Below, piece by piece: positions 60,101 to 63,100 of a DNA stretch of 64,000 nucleotides. The position numbers and the translations under genes were made by a program. Below the pieces are notes generated by a model. That model had not been told where the DNA came from and ran no database searches. It was given only the letters and a program-made list of their open reading frames with translations. The stretch's first letter is position 1; each line of letters starts with the position of its first letter. This DNA comes from Hemerocallis citrina. Its lineage: Eukaryota > Streptophyta > Magnoliopsida > Asparagales > Asphodelaceae. The stretch is from assembly GCA_017893485.1 (NCBI GenBank), contig CM030361.1, forward strand, positions 305,250,822 to 305,314,821, given 5' to 3'.

Positions 60101-63100
60101 TGGAACATAACATCAATAGTCATAAACATCCTTTGAGTTGGTGGGTGATAGCAGTGTTCCAAATGGCGGCCGCCTCGGACGCCTAGGCGCTCAGATGGAG
60201 AACGAACCGCCTTTATCATAGGCGGTGGTCTAGGCGGTCAGAGGCGATTAGGCGGCCGTTTTGTTGAGTAGGCGTCCGTGGCGCCGATCAGGCGTCCGCC
60301 TAATGTCCAACGCTTAGGCGTTTTCTATTTTTTAAAATTTTAAATACTATTAAATAACACAAAAAAAGAGAACCACTATTAATCTATTAATCTGTTATAT
60401 ACTATGTATGGATCTTTAATAATAATGGAATTGTTTTTACTTTTTTTAATATTATTGGTGATAGATTGCACATATTACACCTATTACACATTAAAATAGC
60501 ACATGTTACACATATTACACATATTACAATTGGACAATTATTTTTTTAATTGCACATATTACACATTAATTGCACGAGAAAGCTTTTTTATGTATAAACA
60601 CCCTTTAATTACACATATTACAACAGAACAGAATGAATATTTATAATTGGATTGCATAATTATACTTACGATGGAAGAATAGAGACTGAAATTAACTAAA
60701 TCGTCAAAATAAATTCAACCGCCTAGGCGTCCCTTGACCGAACCGCCACTGCCTAACACCGTTTACAACCTTGGATGATAGCACTGATACCCTTTCTTAT
60801 TCTGTGCATATTCCATGAAAACACATCGGACAACACAAGGAGTTAATTTATTACGTTCATGTTGATGAAGATGAACAAATGCAACACACCCGAACACACA
60901 TGGTGGCAAGTTGACGACTTTTGGTGCATTCACAGCTTCAGTTAATGCTTGAAATGGTGTGAGGAAGTTTAGGATACTAGAGGGAACTCGGTTGATTAGG
61001 TATGCAGCAATAGCAAGGGCTTCCCCCAATAAATGAGTAGCATATTTCCATGGATAAGCGAAGCACGGACCACCTCCAGCAAGTGTATTTTTTCTTTCTG
61101 TAACCCCATTCTGTTGAGGTGTATATGAGCTTGTAGTCTGGTGAACAATTCCGTGTTCCACCAAATATTGTTGCAGATTCGAACTTAGGTATTCTCCGCC
61201 ATTATCACTCCTAAGAACTTGAATCTGTGATTTATACTGAGTCATAACATGCTTGTGAAATTTCTGAAACAAGCCACTAACTTCACTTTTTGACTTCATC
61301 AAACAAATCCAAGTCATACGAGTACAGTCATCAATAAATATCACAAACCATTTGGCTCCTCTAAATGTAGTATTTTTTGATGGACCCCAAACGTCAGAAT
61401 GAATAATCATAAATGGAAGAGAGAATCTACCTGGACTTGGAGGAAAAGAGACACGGTGACCTTTTGCGAGTTCACACACATCACACCGAAAGGCAGAAAT
61501 ATCCAACTTAAAAAATAAACTTGGAAATAATTTATTCAAATAACGAAAAGAAGCATGCCCTAGAACGTCGATGTCATAGCCAAATGTCTGAACTTCGGAT
61601 CATTCCACACTTAGAGCTTGAGTCAACTTGCTTGAACTTTCAGATTCTAAATCCAGGTAATAGGGCATGAGTCAACTTGTTTGAACTTTCAGATTCTAAC
61701 CCCATAACCAATCGTCTTGCGAGTCCGAATATCCTTAAATACACAATGTGAAGGCCAAAAAACTACAATACAATGTAAGGCAGTAGTTATTTGAGCAACA
61801 GATAATAGGTTAAAATTCAAGGATGGCACAACTAGGGCAGTATCTAAGGTTAGGTTGTTTGTGAGAGGTATGGAACTCTCGATTGTAACAGTGGCAGGAT
61901 CACCATTGGCAGTTGACACAGTTGATTTGGTGGATGGTTGAAAATTTTGGACTTGTCTAGAATCAAAAGTCATATGGTCGGTAGTGCTCGAATCAATTAT
62001 CCATGCATTATTCATAACAGAGGCAGAAATATTAAATACCTTACCATCCTTACCTGCAACTGTAATTAATGTAGAGGCAAGTCCAATACTCTTCTCAGCT
62101 CCATCAGTTTGTCCCATGGTGAAGAACAACAAATCATAATACAGCAAACAGCATAGCAACAACAAGCAGCGGGTCGGCGCAAGAACAGCAAACAACAAAC
62201 AGCAACAAGATCCAAGCAAATGTCAGATCTGGGTGATAGGGAATGTCGACGGCGAATATGGAAAGCAGCGGCGACGATAGCGACGGGATCGACAACGCAC
62301 GCACGGGGTTTGGCGGGATCGGGGTGAGTTTTTCAATGGTGACGGCAGCAGCTAGGGTGAGGCTGGCGTCGATGGAGGGCTACGGGGTCGTGAGGTTGAA
62401 GACGATGGCTGAAAAAGATATGCAGTATTCTTCGGCGAGATTAGGGGGATCAGGGTCTTCGATGATGATCAGGGGTCGTCGACTTCGGGGATGTTGATGG
62501 AGGTTGCAGCGGTTTGGGGAATCGACGGCGCTGTTAGAGTTTGGTCAGAGTCAGGCAACTTCGAATCTGTGATGGCGATGGGATCGGGGTCCAGTCGATG
62601 AAGACGATGTACGAAGTCGGGGTTTCAGGATCGGATCTGGATCTAAAGTCGGCGAAGAGATTGGTGATCGGTGAGGCATAACAGTGCCTCTTCTTCTTCC
62701 TCTTCTTCACTTAGCCTAGAATATTTTAGGCTCTGATATCATATTGAAAACAGATTTGGGGAAAAATAATAATAATTTTTCTTATTCATATTGTTTGTCT
62801 ACTGTATACATCTATATATAAGAATTACATTCTTGGAAAAGAAGAAAGGAGATTGAGAGACGATTGAGGAGATGAGAGATTTTGGGGAATCTGTTTCCTA
62901 TAGATTAGGAAATAGAATATACACATTAGTAATTTCTATATTTTAACACAAGTTGTCCTGGGCTAGTATGGCTGGTGTTGAGTCATTGGGCATGCTCTAA
63001 GACCGGGCTGTTTTTTGTCCTTCCAGTTAAGGAAGTAGAATACAACTTGCATGACTCTTTAAAGTGAGATGAATCAATCTTGTTGGTATTGCAGTCTAAT

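Larger units (their letters stand above)
57862..62953 (-). mobile_element. Ty1/copia retrotransposon, gag-deleted, in DRP1 intron 11
   Basis: LTRs at 57867-58062 and 62742-62948 flank protease, integrase, RT and RNase H in copia order on the - strand. The likely target duplication CAAGT lies at 57862-57866 and 62949-62953. The polypurine tract (TTGAGGGGGAG before TGTTG on the - strand) and primer site TGATATCAGAGC (about 62730-62741) are present. Gag is almost absent: the start [12 protein letters not shown] at 62117 runs straight into protease. A hAT-like element splits the pol region. The lineage within copia is not resolved. Confidence 0.92.

Noticed and set aside
62243..62497. + strand Gly/Ser/Asp-rich ORF in the copia leader
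   Set aside because: No domain is seen. It lies opposite the untranslated leader of the copia element and is most likely chance.
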